A stretch of 64,000 bases of DNA from Eleginops maclovinus. Taxonomy: Eukaryota; Chordata; Actinopteri; Perciformes; Eleginopidae. The notes beneath the pieces were generated by a model that saw only the letters and a list, made by a program, of their open reading frames with translations, was not told where the DNA came from and searched no databases. Made by a program: the position numbers and the translations under genes. The DNA is taken from positions 23,344,207-23,408,206 of the forward strand of contig NC_086354.1 of assembly GCF_036324505.1 (NCBI RefSeq). The letters run 5' to 3'. Below are positions 52,201 to 62,985 of the stretch, one piece after another (the first letter of the stretch is position 1; each line of letters starts with the position of its first letter).

Positions 52201-53311
52201 GTACAATAACGTGCATTTAACTATGCTTTTCTTGGCTTTTCACTCTCTCTTTAGCTTGTTTGTATTGTTTTAAGGTTAATTAGATGCTATTTAACGCAGT
52301 GCATCTTAATAATAATATATGTGTGTTTATTTCAACGTTATGTGCTTTGATGCATACACTTAAAATGTTCAGACGGATCCATCTGTGTAGAAAGAAATGG
52401 AGGTGCTTTATAAGACTGTATCTACACGTACAGAATTGGATATAATGATTAAACTGACTATCATGTTCATCAATAATGAAAGTAATGATTTTGGTGACAG
52501 AGGATTTGTTCCATCTATTGTGTGGGTGCTGTGCCTCTGACCTTTGACCCCCCCGGTCGGCGGTTGTCCCGGAAATTAATCTTATTCTGCTTTTCGTTGT
52601 CATTTTTGAGGATGAATGAGGCAAAGAGAAATGATACACGATCATTTTTTGTCCATTTATTTTTGTTTATCTGTCATCCATCCATCTTTGGAAGTCAGAG
52701 TTAAGGGTAAATAAAGTATTGTATTTATTTATTGCAGATCAAAGAATTAAAGCCCAGAGAAAGGGTCTGAATATCTTCCAATCAGATGTGATAAGCTCCT
52801 TTTATCACACAGTTTGGACATACTGCCTTAAAATCATAACCCAGGGCAAAATAGTTAAGAACATTATACAAAGACTGAATAAAGGAAGTGGACGGACACT
52901 CTCAATCCACCCATTGGTATGGACCGCTGTTTGAGAGCAGTTGGTGTCATGCTGCTTACCAAAATGAGACAAAATGGTGGAGCAAAGTACAATCGAATGC
53001 TAATTAAGGCATCTTTAGGTGACTTGCACATAGCTTTGATTAACTGAAATGACACAAAGACACGCTAAAGCATACTTTGCTTCAGAGGCAATTTTCTCTA
53101 AATACTTACAAAATGAAAATCAGGCCATTAACTCGGGAGGAAAGTGTTTACTAAGGGAGTCATTTAAGTAACAAGTCGGGTCTTTTTCTCATAGACTTCT
53201 ATACAATAGAGTGGTGCAGTGATGACCAGTGTTTTTGTGGGCGACTCAGAAGTTAGTATCGGATTTAGCCACTTGATAGCAACAGCTGTTTTCTAGATTA
53301 TACATCTATAT
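52201..53311. other. Anonymous non-coding DNA
   Basis: No gene is seen. 'gggtaaataaagtattgtat' near 52706 might be a very short LINE tail. Confidence 0.4.
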
Positions 53312-53551
53312 GTCCAGCAGTGGCTCAGCAAGTAAGGGCTTGGACTGGGAATCGTAGGGTCGCTGGTTCAAGTCCCCGAACAGACTTGAAATAAGGAAAG
53401 TGGACTGCTACTTGGAGAGGTCCCGCTGCACGATAGCTGCCCACTGCTCCTAGTACTAGGATGGGTTAAATGCAGAGGACCAATTTCACTGTGTGTGCTC
53501 TGCTGTGTGCATGTAACTAATAAAGAGGGTTTCATCCTCCGATTCTAATTA
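53312..53551 (+). mobile_element. tRNA-derived SINE, internally deleted copy
   Basis: Head 'gtccagcagtggctcagcaa' with A box (53321-53338) and B box 'ggttcaagtcc' (53365-53375). Then come 'ccactgctcctagtactagg', 'atgggttaaatgcagaggac' and a tail 'taataaagagggtttcatcc'. Compared with 16103-16430 (minus) it lacks about 85 bases between 'gagaggtccc' and 'gcacgatagctgcccac', the part containing 'cttgagcaaggcac'. Confidence 0.88.
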
Positions 53552-53929
53552 TACATTCATCAGTACAGTATTTCTGACTTGTTGTAGGATGAAACGTTAT
53601 AATCTTCTGTGCAGGAATGAACCACAGACCTTTACAAAAATACATGACTTTGAGACAGGAAGTGCTAAATGCTAACTAACGGCTATTAGAGCGGTATTTC
53701 TGCGTTGGCTTCCCTTTTCCAACCCTTTGACTGTGTTAGTTTGACCTCAATAGCTGGACACACACTAAATATGAACTGAGGAAAAGCTATAGGAGATGAG
53801 ATGATAATTAATGAGGTTTGTCAGTCTGTGAAAGGCTCTCTGACATCGACCTATCACAGGAGGCTGGGAGATGTCCCATAGCAGCGTCCACCGGGGTCAT
53901 GTGGCAGCAGAAGGGATGCATCATGTCCG
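53552..53929. other. Anonymous non-coding DNA
   Basis: Nothing was recognised. Confidence 0.4.
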
Positions 53930-54330
53930 GTCAATCTGAGAGAAATTAGCTCGGGCAGCATATGGATAATGACCCTGCAGTCTGGCTCACACTTGACCAA
54001 GAAAGAAACCCACCCGCCTCCCCCCTCTTCCGAAGGGTTAATGGACGAATAGATTTTTCTCTTTTTTTTGCTGTTCAATTTATCTCATTCTTATTGGCAT
54101 TACCCTTTTGCCTTGGTGCTCCGGCGGGGGAGGAGGGGGGAGTCCGAGCGAAACATGAGACAGTAATGAGATTTCGCAGACATTGCACCATGTAGAATTT
54201 CTGATGATCATATTACATTTAGTCGATAACCAACAGAACGTATTAAATCAGGGCCCTTCTCCGCGTATCACCGGATTGAGTGGCGTGATTACATGAGCCC
54301 CTTTTTTATGTGCTTTGTTAAAGTGGATAT
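53930..54330. promoter_or_regulatory. Candidate conserved non-coding element
   Basis: Repeat-free, with 'agagaaattagctcgggcag', 'agggttaatggacgaataga', 'cagtaatgagatttcgcaga', 'gattgagtggcgtgattaca'. Motif-rich and complex; the function is inferred only from appearance. Confidence 0.28.
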
Positions 54331-54850
54331 ATACGCATTTGGCCTCTTTTTCTTCTCCAATCAGCCCCTGTGATTAGATTGTCAGTGAAGCATTACTCCA
54401 TGATATCATCTCATCTATGAAGACAATATGGTGAAGACAGAGTGGAATATGACAGCTACATCTGAATAAGAAGTGCTTTATAATTCTCTCTTTGGTGTTT
54501 TCATATTCCCTATGGCTCAGGATAAAAGCAATGCTCCTAATGAAGTTTTTAAAAATAATTTGGAGGAAAAAGTAGGGCTGCTAGGTTCATTGATATTAGC
54601 CGATGTGTTCTCGGGACCAAAATATTGTCTTCTATATAACTTAATAATGCAGGGTGTGTGTTCATCATATTTTACGGTTTGTTTACTCCCTGAATAGCAC
54701 TTAACAAACAGCTTCAGTGTGTGGAGTTGCGACAAGCGGGGTGTATTCATTTGAGGAAAAAACATAAGGAAAAATCTATAATAAAATACACACATTTATT
54801 TAAGAAAGTGAGAATAATATAGACTTTTAAATTATTATATTGTTTTTTAA
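54331..54850. other. Anonymous non-coding DNA
   Basis: Nothing was recognised; it becomes AT-rich at the right. Confidence 0.4.
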
Positions 54851-55106
54851 TAATCATAGTTCTTTACATTTGTAATATTATTATGTATTATTATTTATTA
54901 GCATTTTTTAAAGAATCATATTTATTTCTATTTTTATTTTTATTTTATTTTAATTATTATATTATTTGCATTTTTTGATAATCATAATATTTATTTATAT
55001 TTGTATTATTATTTTATATTATTATTTATTAGCATTTTTTAAAGAATCATATTTATTTCATTTTTAGTTATTATTTTATTTTATATCTTTTTTATAATGA
55101 AATATA
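54851..55106. repeat. AT-rich tandem duplication, period about 131 bp
   Basis: The string 'ttattagcattttttaaaga' followed by 'atcatatttatttc' occurs at 54897 and again at 55028, inside about 130-bp units of almost pure A/T. Confidence 0.85.
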
Positions 55107-55624
55107 TAAAACGCTGTACTTTTGTGTCTCTGTCTGAAGTAAAGCCCCAACTTCTCCTTACTGAAGATTTAAAATCAACATTTTAAACACAAATCCTTAA
55201 AAAAACAATAACATGAACCAATTAAAATTCTAGGAATGTATTTATTTAGGATCCTTGATCGTAAAAAAGGGATTTGAATTCCTACCACATGGCGCCTTTA
55301 AACCACCGAACATCTGCTTCTTCTTTATTGAGGCCCGACGGTTCAACAGCCATCCAATAATACTCGCTATCTGTCACCTAGCAGACACATTTGAAATAAG
55401 CAGGTAATATCTAGTGGTTTTTTTACGGGCACATTACTGTAATAATAATTCTGGAGTGCTGCGTATTGTCGGGTGGAGTGTTGCTCTGCTCGAATTTCTC
55501 CCTGCTCCAATTTGACAAAGCCACTTAGGCTCCTTCGTGTTCACAGTCATTTCCACTTGGCCCGGAGTGGATTTAAAGCCACTGCAAATTAAGTGTGCAG
55601 GCATGACATCATCACACTGCTTCT
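55107..55624. other. Anonymous non-coding DNA
   Basis: Nothing was recognised. Confidence 0.4.
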
Positions 55625-55780
55625 GTATGTGTGTGTATGTCAGTGTGTGTGTGTGTGTGTTGGTCCTGAAGTGTGATTTTTTGCGCCAGTTTGAGTGTTA
55701 ATCACCTGGTCCCTCCATGTGTGTGTTCCTGGTTTCCCTCCATGTGTGTGTTCCTGGTCTCCCTCCATGTGTGTGTGAGG
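55625..55780. repeat. GT-rich patch and 25-bp minisatellite (3 units)
   Basis: Interrupted GT run (55628-55660), then three copies (55711, 55736, 55761) of a unit beginning 'ccctccatgtgtgtgttcct'; the third is partial. Confidence 0.9.
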
Positions 55781-56799
55781 CCCCGTGAATTTTAATAGAG
55801 CTGAGACTCTTATGGTGTGTAAATCCCAACTCCATGACATCATGACGGATAAGTTAATCATATCAAAGTTTCATTGGATGAGTCACATGGGCGCTAAATA
55901 ACCGGCTGGAATTCCCTCTGTGGAGCACGTACAGTGTGTGGTAGTTAGTAAAGACAGAAAAGTTCTGCTCAATTAGGAGCAAAGTGACTGGAAAGGAGAG
56001 CTGGGAATGTAAGAAATACAGTACTGAGGGCTCAGCTTCTGTGAGACTACATTTGAGATCCAATTGGGTTTCCAGCCAGTGATTTTGGAGCCGATCATTC
56101 ACCCTGAACTCCTGCAAATGTGGATTTCATTCAATATACATTAGTTAAAGTGCATTACTTTCCATTGGTAGCCTATATCTAGGAACAGTGCACGAGGTCA
56201 TCCTGTGTACTCTCTGTTCTGTGGAGTCATATAGCTCTGCATGTCCTGCAACAGATCCGTCAGAAGGACAGTTTGCAATCATGCATTGGGCAATTGGAAA
56301 AATGGCATTCGGTGCTCTAAGTTTTCTTAAGTCAAGGCCATCCTGCAGGAACTCTCGGCCAGTGGAGTCCAAACACATACAGGAAAATATACATATGGCT
56401 GGGCCCCTCACTAGTGGTAAGGGAATAAGCTTCATAAGTTAAGTTATAAGTTAGCAAAATCAATCAAATATCAATCAATTATGCTTGATACTTGAATATG
56501 ATTTAAGAAAACTAACAGGGGTTTCATTTATTTTGTAACATGTGTTGGCCGCTCATTCCTTAAAAGAGGAGCCTCAGATTGCTTATAATAAGTGGAAATA
56601 TGAAGGGTATATTCCAAGCTTGTTATGCAAACACATTTTTTTTATCAATGAAGATTTGTTAGAACATTTTTCCAACTTGAATTGATTTAAAACTGTGGCT
56701 TATTAACACATGAATTCTGTGTAATTAGGTGTACATATATATTCAAGAAGTACAATATAAGTCAAGCACACGTTTCATGTGTGGGACATGCGTTCAGGG
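55781..56799. other. Anonymous non-coding DNA
   Basis: No gene or classifiable repeat was seen; frames at 56145-56442 overlap on both strands. Confidence 0.45.
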
Positions 56800-56861
56800 C
56801 CAATTAAAAATAGACAACCGGCCGCAGTTGGACCCCCCGAGCCATAGTTTGGACACCCCTG
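56800..56861 (-). mobile_element. Terminal fragment of a hAT-type element
   Basis: The right end 'catagtttggacacccctg' reads on the minus strand 'caggggtgtccaaactatgg', followed by 'ctcggggggtccaactgcgg'. This CAGGGGTGTCCAAAC end with a GGCCGCA-rich subterminal part is typical of vertebrate hAT-type non-autonomous elements. The 8 bases after it (56862-56869, 'ctctaggc') would be one half of a target duplication. The other end was not found. Confidence 0.7.
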
Positions 56862-58387
56862 CTCTAGGCCAATGAGGTAAATCAGCTAAATCGCTTCCTC
56901 TCCATGAAAACAAACCAAAATGTTTGCAAAACGTCGTCCCACGCTGGTAAAGGTCGAGGCTGAATGATATATTAAAAAGTAAAGTATCCGTACTATACCT
57001 GGATGTGTGTTGCAGGTTGCACGCTGCTGAATCCCTCCACCGACACAAAGAAGTGTGAGACGCCCAGTGACCGCTCCTGGGCTGCTGCTGTCAGACCGCC
57101 GTTGGTCTCCGAACGCATTAGTTTATGTTGCCGCCACGAGACCGATTCACTCTTAATTGGAAAGTGAATGTATTGCACTGCTTTACATCATATAACGACG
57201 GTGGGGTTATCGCTGGGCTGCGGTAACATAATTGAACACAAACTTCTTCTTTATATCTATCAGCACGACTTAGGGTAAAGATAAGGATGAGGCGCCTGTT
57301 CGATTTAGGGTTAGGGATAGGATAGTCAGGGTATGCCATTCACACGTTTATTTATCCTAACCACAGAGAGATCCAGGCGTTTGTCAATTATATAGGAGAC
57401 ATTGTTTGTTCATATTCCTTGTAATGATTACAATGGGATGTAGGGACCAGTGATAACAGCAGCCACATTTTATGGATGTATTGAAAGTGATATGAGAGTC
57501 CCTTTTGGTCCCAGCAGAAGTGCAATGCTCTGTGCTGTTAATGTTGCGCAATGACAGCGTCCATCTGTATACACAGTTTGCTGGTTGCACCATTATTAGA
57601 CTAAATTGGGCCGAAAAACACCAGCATCTGTCTCAAATCTGCGTTGTTTTTCGAACATATTTCACATTTGCACCTGGCATGGAATCCGTCTCTGTAAACA
57701 TTTAACATTTCTACAGTTTTTATGTCCATTTAGATATGATTTCTTACCTTAATAGTGTCAAAAGGTAAGAAACAGAACGAGAACCAACCAATCAGAGCAG
57801 ACTAAGAAACATAAAGTCATTTTTGAACATTAAAAGGCACAAATTACAAATAGGAACTTGGAAATGTGCATATTAAGCTCTTTCTAAATGCATGGGGATA
57901 CAGTTTGTTCTGTTCTTCATACAGCATCAACGGTGTGGCATATAGACAAGGTATGAATATTGAAATATTAGGTATAAACGTACAAATTTGCACAAAGCAC
58001 ATGTTGTTTTTCCGTATATTCTATGACTTTTTTGATGGATAAATGCTGCACACACTTGGAGTTCAATTCTTTAAACCTGCAGCAACTCAACGGGATGTAT
58101 CCAGCACATCTCACACCGCTCCCAGGTCTGAGCCTCCACAATTTACACTCAGCAATGCCCTGACCCTGCATTACTTTCTCTCTATCCAGCCAACATCTGC
58201 CGCTCAGTGAGTCAGCTTCCTATCAGCCGCCGCGGCCAGAGTCACTCTGGCATCCAGGAAGGAGTGTTAGGCAGAGATCCCCCCCCCTGTAAGCTTTGCA
58301 AGAACTGCTGATCTCATCCCCGCTACGCTTTTGTTTCCAGTAACAGTCGAGATAGTGTGTTTCAGTTTCTCTCTGTGTGACTGTGTG

Positions 58388-58390
<3 letters not shown>
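56862..58390. other. Anonymous DNA
   Basis: No gene is seen. 'aaccaaccaatcagagcaga' (57782) may belong to a decayed dispersed repeat related to the one at 42625 (shared 'tctgctctgattggtt'). Confidence 0.4.

Positions 58391-58466
<76 letters not shown>
58391..58466. repeat. (GT)n microsatellite, 38 units
   Basis: Pure GT for 76 bases, preceded by 'gtgtgactgtgtgact'. Confidence 0.97.
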
Positions 58467-58471
<5 letters not shown>

Positions 58472-58539
58472 CTCCCTGTGAAACTCGTCCAAAGTTGCAG
58501 TGAACGAGTGACTAAAAGCTATATGGTTTGAATCATAGT

Positions 58540-59272
58540 CAGGGTTGGGAGGGTGACTTCCTAAATGTAATACAGTACATATGACTCATTCCTAAAGTCA
58601 TAAGTTACATTACATTATTACTGTCTCTGAACTCTAATGTGTTACACTGCTTTTGAGTTATTTTTGAATTACCAAAATAGCCGCAAAAGTAGGGCTTTAA
58701 ATGCTCAAATGCAGTTTAATGCAGCTCATTTATTAAAGCTATCCATCTGTCTGGCAGTACATGCTGAAAATAGCTAGAAATTAATCTCACGCTCCGTTTA
58801 ACTGGGCTAAATAATATTTTGGATACCATTAACATGACGTTCCTTTGTTATTGATAGCATGTTAGTCACCTGCTGTATATGAACGAGTCTCCATGGCAAC
58901 GTTAGATCCCCTTGTCATTTTGAAAAATTTAGAAACACATTTCAGACATTTGAAAAACAGTCAGATCTTTTAGGAAAAAAGTGATGTTTCTTTTGGAAAA
59001 GTTGCCTTCTGTGGTTCTGGCTTGCCTACACTCTTGTCTTTTTCTTTTCTCCGAGCTCGCAGCTCTGTTTCTGCAGCCCTCTTAACCAACAGTAAATTAC
59101 AGAGTTACTATTCTACCGGCACCGTTGTTTCTCTGGTGTCTGAATGTCTCGCGATGTTGGTGAATTCTTAAAATCCAAACACCACCTCATTTCGGGTTAA
59201 AATGATGAAAATAACATCCTTCAAGTAATGCGTTATATGACCGCGTTACAGCAACAAGTAATACGTTACTGG
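58540..59272 (+). mobile_element. hAT-like non-autonomous element, second family, 3'-truncated
   Basis: It begins 'cagggttgggagggtgactt' and continues with 'ataagttacattacattatt'. It closes with 'aatgcgttatatgaccgcgt', 'tacagcaacaagtaatacgt' and 'tactgg'. Teleost elements of this type begin CAGGGTTGGGAGGGT and end ACGCGTTACT…CCCAACCCTG. Here the last ten or so bases of the right terminus are lost. The 8 bases before the start are 'atcatagt'. No transposase frame was found. Confidence 0.7.
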
Positions 59273-60128
59273 AGGACGTGTGGTTTCTGGACCTGCTTTG
59301 TTTCCTTTTATCTTATCATGTTTACTCGGCTGATCTATCGAATGGCTTGTAGCCTTACAGAGTTCACTGAAGAGGTGCATGCTTTGTAACATGCTGAAAA
59401 GCCAGCACACTCAACGAGGAATGCAGTGGATTAAAATGATTTATTAGCAATGTGGGAGGCTGACCAATTCCAACTGATGCCTTTATAAAACGTGGTGTAT
59501 GCAATTGAAATAAAGCAAAAAGATAATTGTGTTGCAGGAGCTGGAAAGGTATACAGGCTTTAGTTCCATATATGAGGCCTTATGTTCAGATCTCCATTTT
59601 TAGGCTGCATGTTCACAGAGGTTGTGCTTGGCTACGACAACCCAAATAAGGATTGTTTACAGAAGGCCTGCAGCTCTGATTCAATGCAGACGTAGGTCTA
59701 TCCCTGCTGCCACTGTGTGAGCAAGAAACAACCCAAACATCAGCGTAGAGGAAAGATCAAATACCTTAAGAGCCCTGTCACACACATGCAGAAAGCTTTG
59801 ACATATCTGGCTTCTGGTGGATGTGTTTGACTCAAATGTCACGTCAGTAAACCATCGAGCCAGACGGATTTATTTTACGTCAAATGACAAGAGTCCCCGG
59901 GACAATACAGTGCAACTGTGAAGGTTTTTCCGTTGATCCTTGGGGTACATCTTGGCTAAGAAGACCTCTAACCATAACACTGCTGCAAATGTTTTATCCC
60001 TCAGTGGGCGATAATCATGCCCCGATAAACACTGGCTGAACACAGGATCAGATACATTACATGACAGCAGAAACCACGCATCGAGAGCCTGAGGAGAGTA
60101 AAACACCATCAAACAATGTGTACTGTTG
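59273..60128. other. Anonymous DNA with an unrecognised minus-strand open frame
   Basis: The minus-strand frame 59870-60349 (159 codons) is the longest frame not caused by a simple repeat. It reads for example 'LSGHDYRPLRDKTFAAVLWL' and 'EVFLAKMYPKDQRKNLHS'. I do not recognise it. Its N-terminal third overlaps the duplicated block at 60129-60262, so it may be a transposon-derived or chance frame. Confidence 0.3.
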
Positions 60129-60710
60129 GAGAGGGTGCTGGGTCTGGAGGAATCTATCCCCCACAAAATGCTTTGTTGCAGCAGTTTTATGTCGTGCAGT
60201 TGCAAAATTTGTCCAAAGATTAAACCAAAAACATATTCTGCTTTATAGTATTGGATGTTTAACCCTTTAGAGTCTCGGGAATAATTTGGCCGTTTTTCGC
60301 ATACTTTGGATTTATCTTCGTCTATTGTTTTCATTTTGAACATGCACATCTAAACATTTTGAAAGCTGGAAGTATATACAGGGGATGTCACTATGATCAG
60401 GTCAAAGTTTGATTGAGGTTGCATGAACATTTATACGCATCCATAGGCGTTTTCACTCATTCCTCAAAGTTCTGTCAACCATGACACAGAGTATTGTATC
60501 TTCAAAGCTCTCAATCTATCCAACTATATCTCAATTTTCAATGTTTGTGTGTCAGTTTCCTTCAAGGGCGCTGGCTCTGAGGAATCTATCCCCTACAAAA
60601 TGCTTTGTTGCTGAAATTCGGAGCAGTTTTATGTCGTGCAGATGCCAAATTTGTCCAAAAATGAAACCATAAACAGATATTATTCTGCTTTATAGTACTG
60701 GATGTTTAAC
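60129..60710. repeat. Direct duplication of an about 140-bp block, 440 bp apart
   Basis: 60129-60262 and 60565-60710 share 'gaggaatctatcccc(c/t)acaa', 'aatgctttgttgc', 'agcagttttatgtcgtgcag', 'aaatttgtccaaa', 'tattctgctttatagta(t/c)tg' and 'gatgtttaac'. Copy 2 has an insertion 'tgaaattcgg'. The first copy ends in TTAA (60259-60262), followed by 'ccctttagagtctcgggaat', a CCC start after TTAA as in piggyBac-type insertions. No partner end was found. Confidence 0.8.
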
Positions 60711-61779
60711 AGGAAATACTTAAAAGCTTTCTTACCAACGTACTTGTTTGTGATTGAATTATTGTTTAGTTTTTTAGTGATGATTCAACCGTTCTGTTTC
60801 ATGCCCTTCCTACATTAGGACTGACCCTCTTGACATTGTCTCTGCAGCAAATGAGCAGGCTGTTGACCCCTTTTGGAAACCATATGCCCAAAATAACTCC
60901 CCCACATTGTCACCATTGTCTCCCATACACAAATCCAATCAGAAAAATCTGCTGAAGAGGAAGAAGAGCACAGACAGTTCAAGGAAATGCTAGATTTAGC
61001 AGAACTATTGGCCTGGGAAACCAAAGCTTTTTCTTGCCTATTTTAAACTATATTTTTCTACCATTTGGCTGTTTTATAAAGGAGAGTATCAAAGAAAAGT
61101 CTAACAACTGTAATTTGAATAATTTTTTATCAGAAAACAAGATTTTTATGACGTACTATCAAAGCGTAGGGATGTAAATTAGCATATTTTAGAGGTTCTG
61201 GGTGGAAAATAGAGCGCTACAAGAAGCAAAGTGTATGAAGATGAGCAAAGCAAATATGTGAGGTGGAGCAAAACTTTAAATGTAGACAACATTTTATGGA
61301 AATCTTTATAACGAAGCAAGAATATCTGAAGGATATTCAGGGGTTCATCATGTCAGCGAGATTTCACTCAGTCCTTTAACATGTTCCGGGTCACCAGTGG
61401 AATGAAATCCCATGTACTATAACTCATAGTTTTATTATGATTCCCATTAAGCTGTGTAGCTCCTCACAACCTCCCAGCATTCATCAGCGATGTAAAACAC
61501 CAGAGTCAGAGCGGATCCGGGTCACTGAATCTCTTCCCAGCCACTGTGAGCATGACTGAATCCCTCCCAGAGAGATACCAACAGTGAGTCCCTTCGGCCC
61601 GCCTTCACAGGAATAATTCCCCAAAGCCTCGTGCTCCTCTCTGGGCCTCAGACATGTGTAATTAGGTATAAAATACAGCTGTGTGGAGGGTGGTGGGGCA
61701 GGGGGGGGGGGAACCGGGCCACTGTAACACAGAGGGGAGCCGGGGCCCAGGGCTGTGGAGCCTTGAGCTGCCAGTGCAC
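60711..61779. other. Anonymous DNA with a possibly coding-like relic
   Basis: At 60811-61043 two overlapping plus-strand frames look protein-like. The first reads 'RTDPLDIVSAANEQAVDPFW' and 'KPYAQ'. The second, after a frame change near 60945, reads 'KSAEEEEEHRQFKEMLDLAE' and 'LLAWETKAF', then a stop. A polypyrimidine stretch ending 'ctacattag' precedes the first. It could be a dead exon or transposase relic, or chance. The rest is anonymous. A G-rich tract lies at 61699-61710. Confidence 0.3.
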
Positions 61780-62150
61780 AGAGACAATTAGGTCCAAATG
61801 AAAAATTGATTTCCACTCATACTGAATGGATGTTAAAACAAAGCACGTAATAAATACCATCTGGTGACAGGCGGGAGTGCCGGCCACAGCAGACGAAGCC
61901 CCCTTGTTAGCCTCGGCAGCGCCAGCGTATCGATCGCCCGCGGTGACAAAGGCGACTCTAAACGGGGCCTGGAAGATATATAATTCAATAAACATATCAA
62001 AAGATTGTACGTGGCAACACAGGCATACAAGTGCCAGCTTTAATGCGTTCCTGCTGGTTGGTCTGCAGGTAGCCCGCCGGCGATTGATGGAGTGAACACA
62101 AAGCTTGCTCGGATCAAAATGTTTATTGAGTTATGCACCCGGGCCGGCTG
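61780..62150. promoter_or_regulatory. Candidate conserved non-coding element
   Basis: Repeat-free, with 'gagacaattaggtccaaatg', 'gcacgtaataaataccatct', 'tatcgatcgcccgcggtgac', 'tataattcaataaacatatc' and 'tttattgagttatgcacccg'. High complexity and mixed GC/AT motif clusters make it the most enhancer-like block in the window by eye. Overlapping frames (61648-61995 and 61833-62030 minus, 61877-62095 plus) are not protein-like. Confidence 0.33.
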
Positions 62151-62685
62151 TGTTATCCCAAACAGAATCACATATATGAACTTATGTCACTGCCTGCTGA
62201 GATTTGGCAGCAATTCAAAAGCACTCAGTCATATGAACATGTAAGAAGTCAGAAAGGACCATTTCACGAAGGATTTAAACCTCTTTTAGTTCCCTTTAAG
62301 TAACTAAAAGAGAGGAATTACTCATGTTTATTCGGCCTGTCGTACAGTATCACAAACAGCTCCTCTTTGAGAAAATGTGATATTTATCTTTAGTTAACTA
62401 TCCTATGATTTACGTTGCTTTACCATTCGAACAAAAATGAATATCCTTCATTTTTTTATGCATATTTCCTTCAAATATGTGATTTTGGATTCAAAAAAGG
62501 CATCCTGGTAAATAGGCTTTTATCCTAAATGAACAAAGTCCAGAGACATTATTCTAACAGGTTTTTGTTTCTGTAATATGTTCGGAGGTGTCTGATGTCC
62601 GTGTGGTAGGAGGTTGATATCAATCTGTTTTATTCAGGTTTCCTTTAAGAAAGTTCAAGAACTAGTGCAATGTTTAATCTAACCA
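62151..62685. other. Anonymous AT-rich DNA
   Basis: Nothing was recognised. Confidence 0.4.
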
Positions 62686-62985
62686 GGGAGGATGTGGCTC
62701 AGTGGAATAGTGCGCTGATCTTCGGATAAGGGGGACAGATCATATTAGCACATTACATACCTGAATTTTAAAGATGCTTTGATCCCCTAAAAAGTCTACA
62801 CATGCATATGTAAATAAGAAGAGATCTGAAACTAAATAGGTGCTGATCTTCAAATCGGGGGAGCACTGGTTCAATCTCCACTGCAGTCAGCATGTCAGTG
62901 TGTCCCTGGGAGAGACACTTCACCCCACATTGCTCCTGTGGGGGTTGTCCTCAGTATTGAGTGTCATATCAAAGCGTCTAACACG
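62686..62985 (+). mobile_element. tRNA-derived SINE with an interrupted head
   Basis: 'gaggatgtggctcagtggaa' and 'tagtgcgctgatcttcggat' form the 5' half of a tRNA-like head (A box). About 105 unrelated bases follow. The head then restarts as 'ggtgctgatcttcaaatcgg' and continues through a B box 'ggttcaatctcc' (62868-62879), 'agtgtgtccctgggagagac', 'acttcaccccacattgctcc', 'tgtgggggttgtcctcagta' and 'ttgagtgtcatatcaaagcg'. The order matches a common fish SINE with a body 'tgtccttgggcaagacactt'. It is a third SINE family in this window. Confidence 0.75.

Noticed and set aside
53312..53390. Possible tRNA gene (A and B boxes)
   Set aside because: The tRNA-like head is fused to a SINE body and tail, and a second copy exists at 16103-16430; it is not a functional tRNA.
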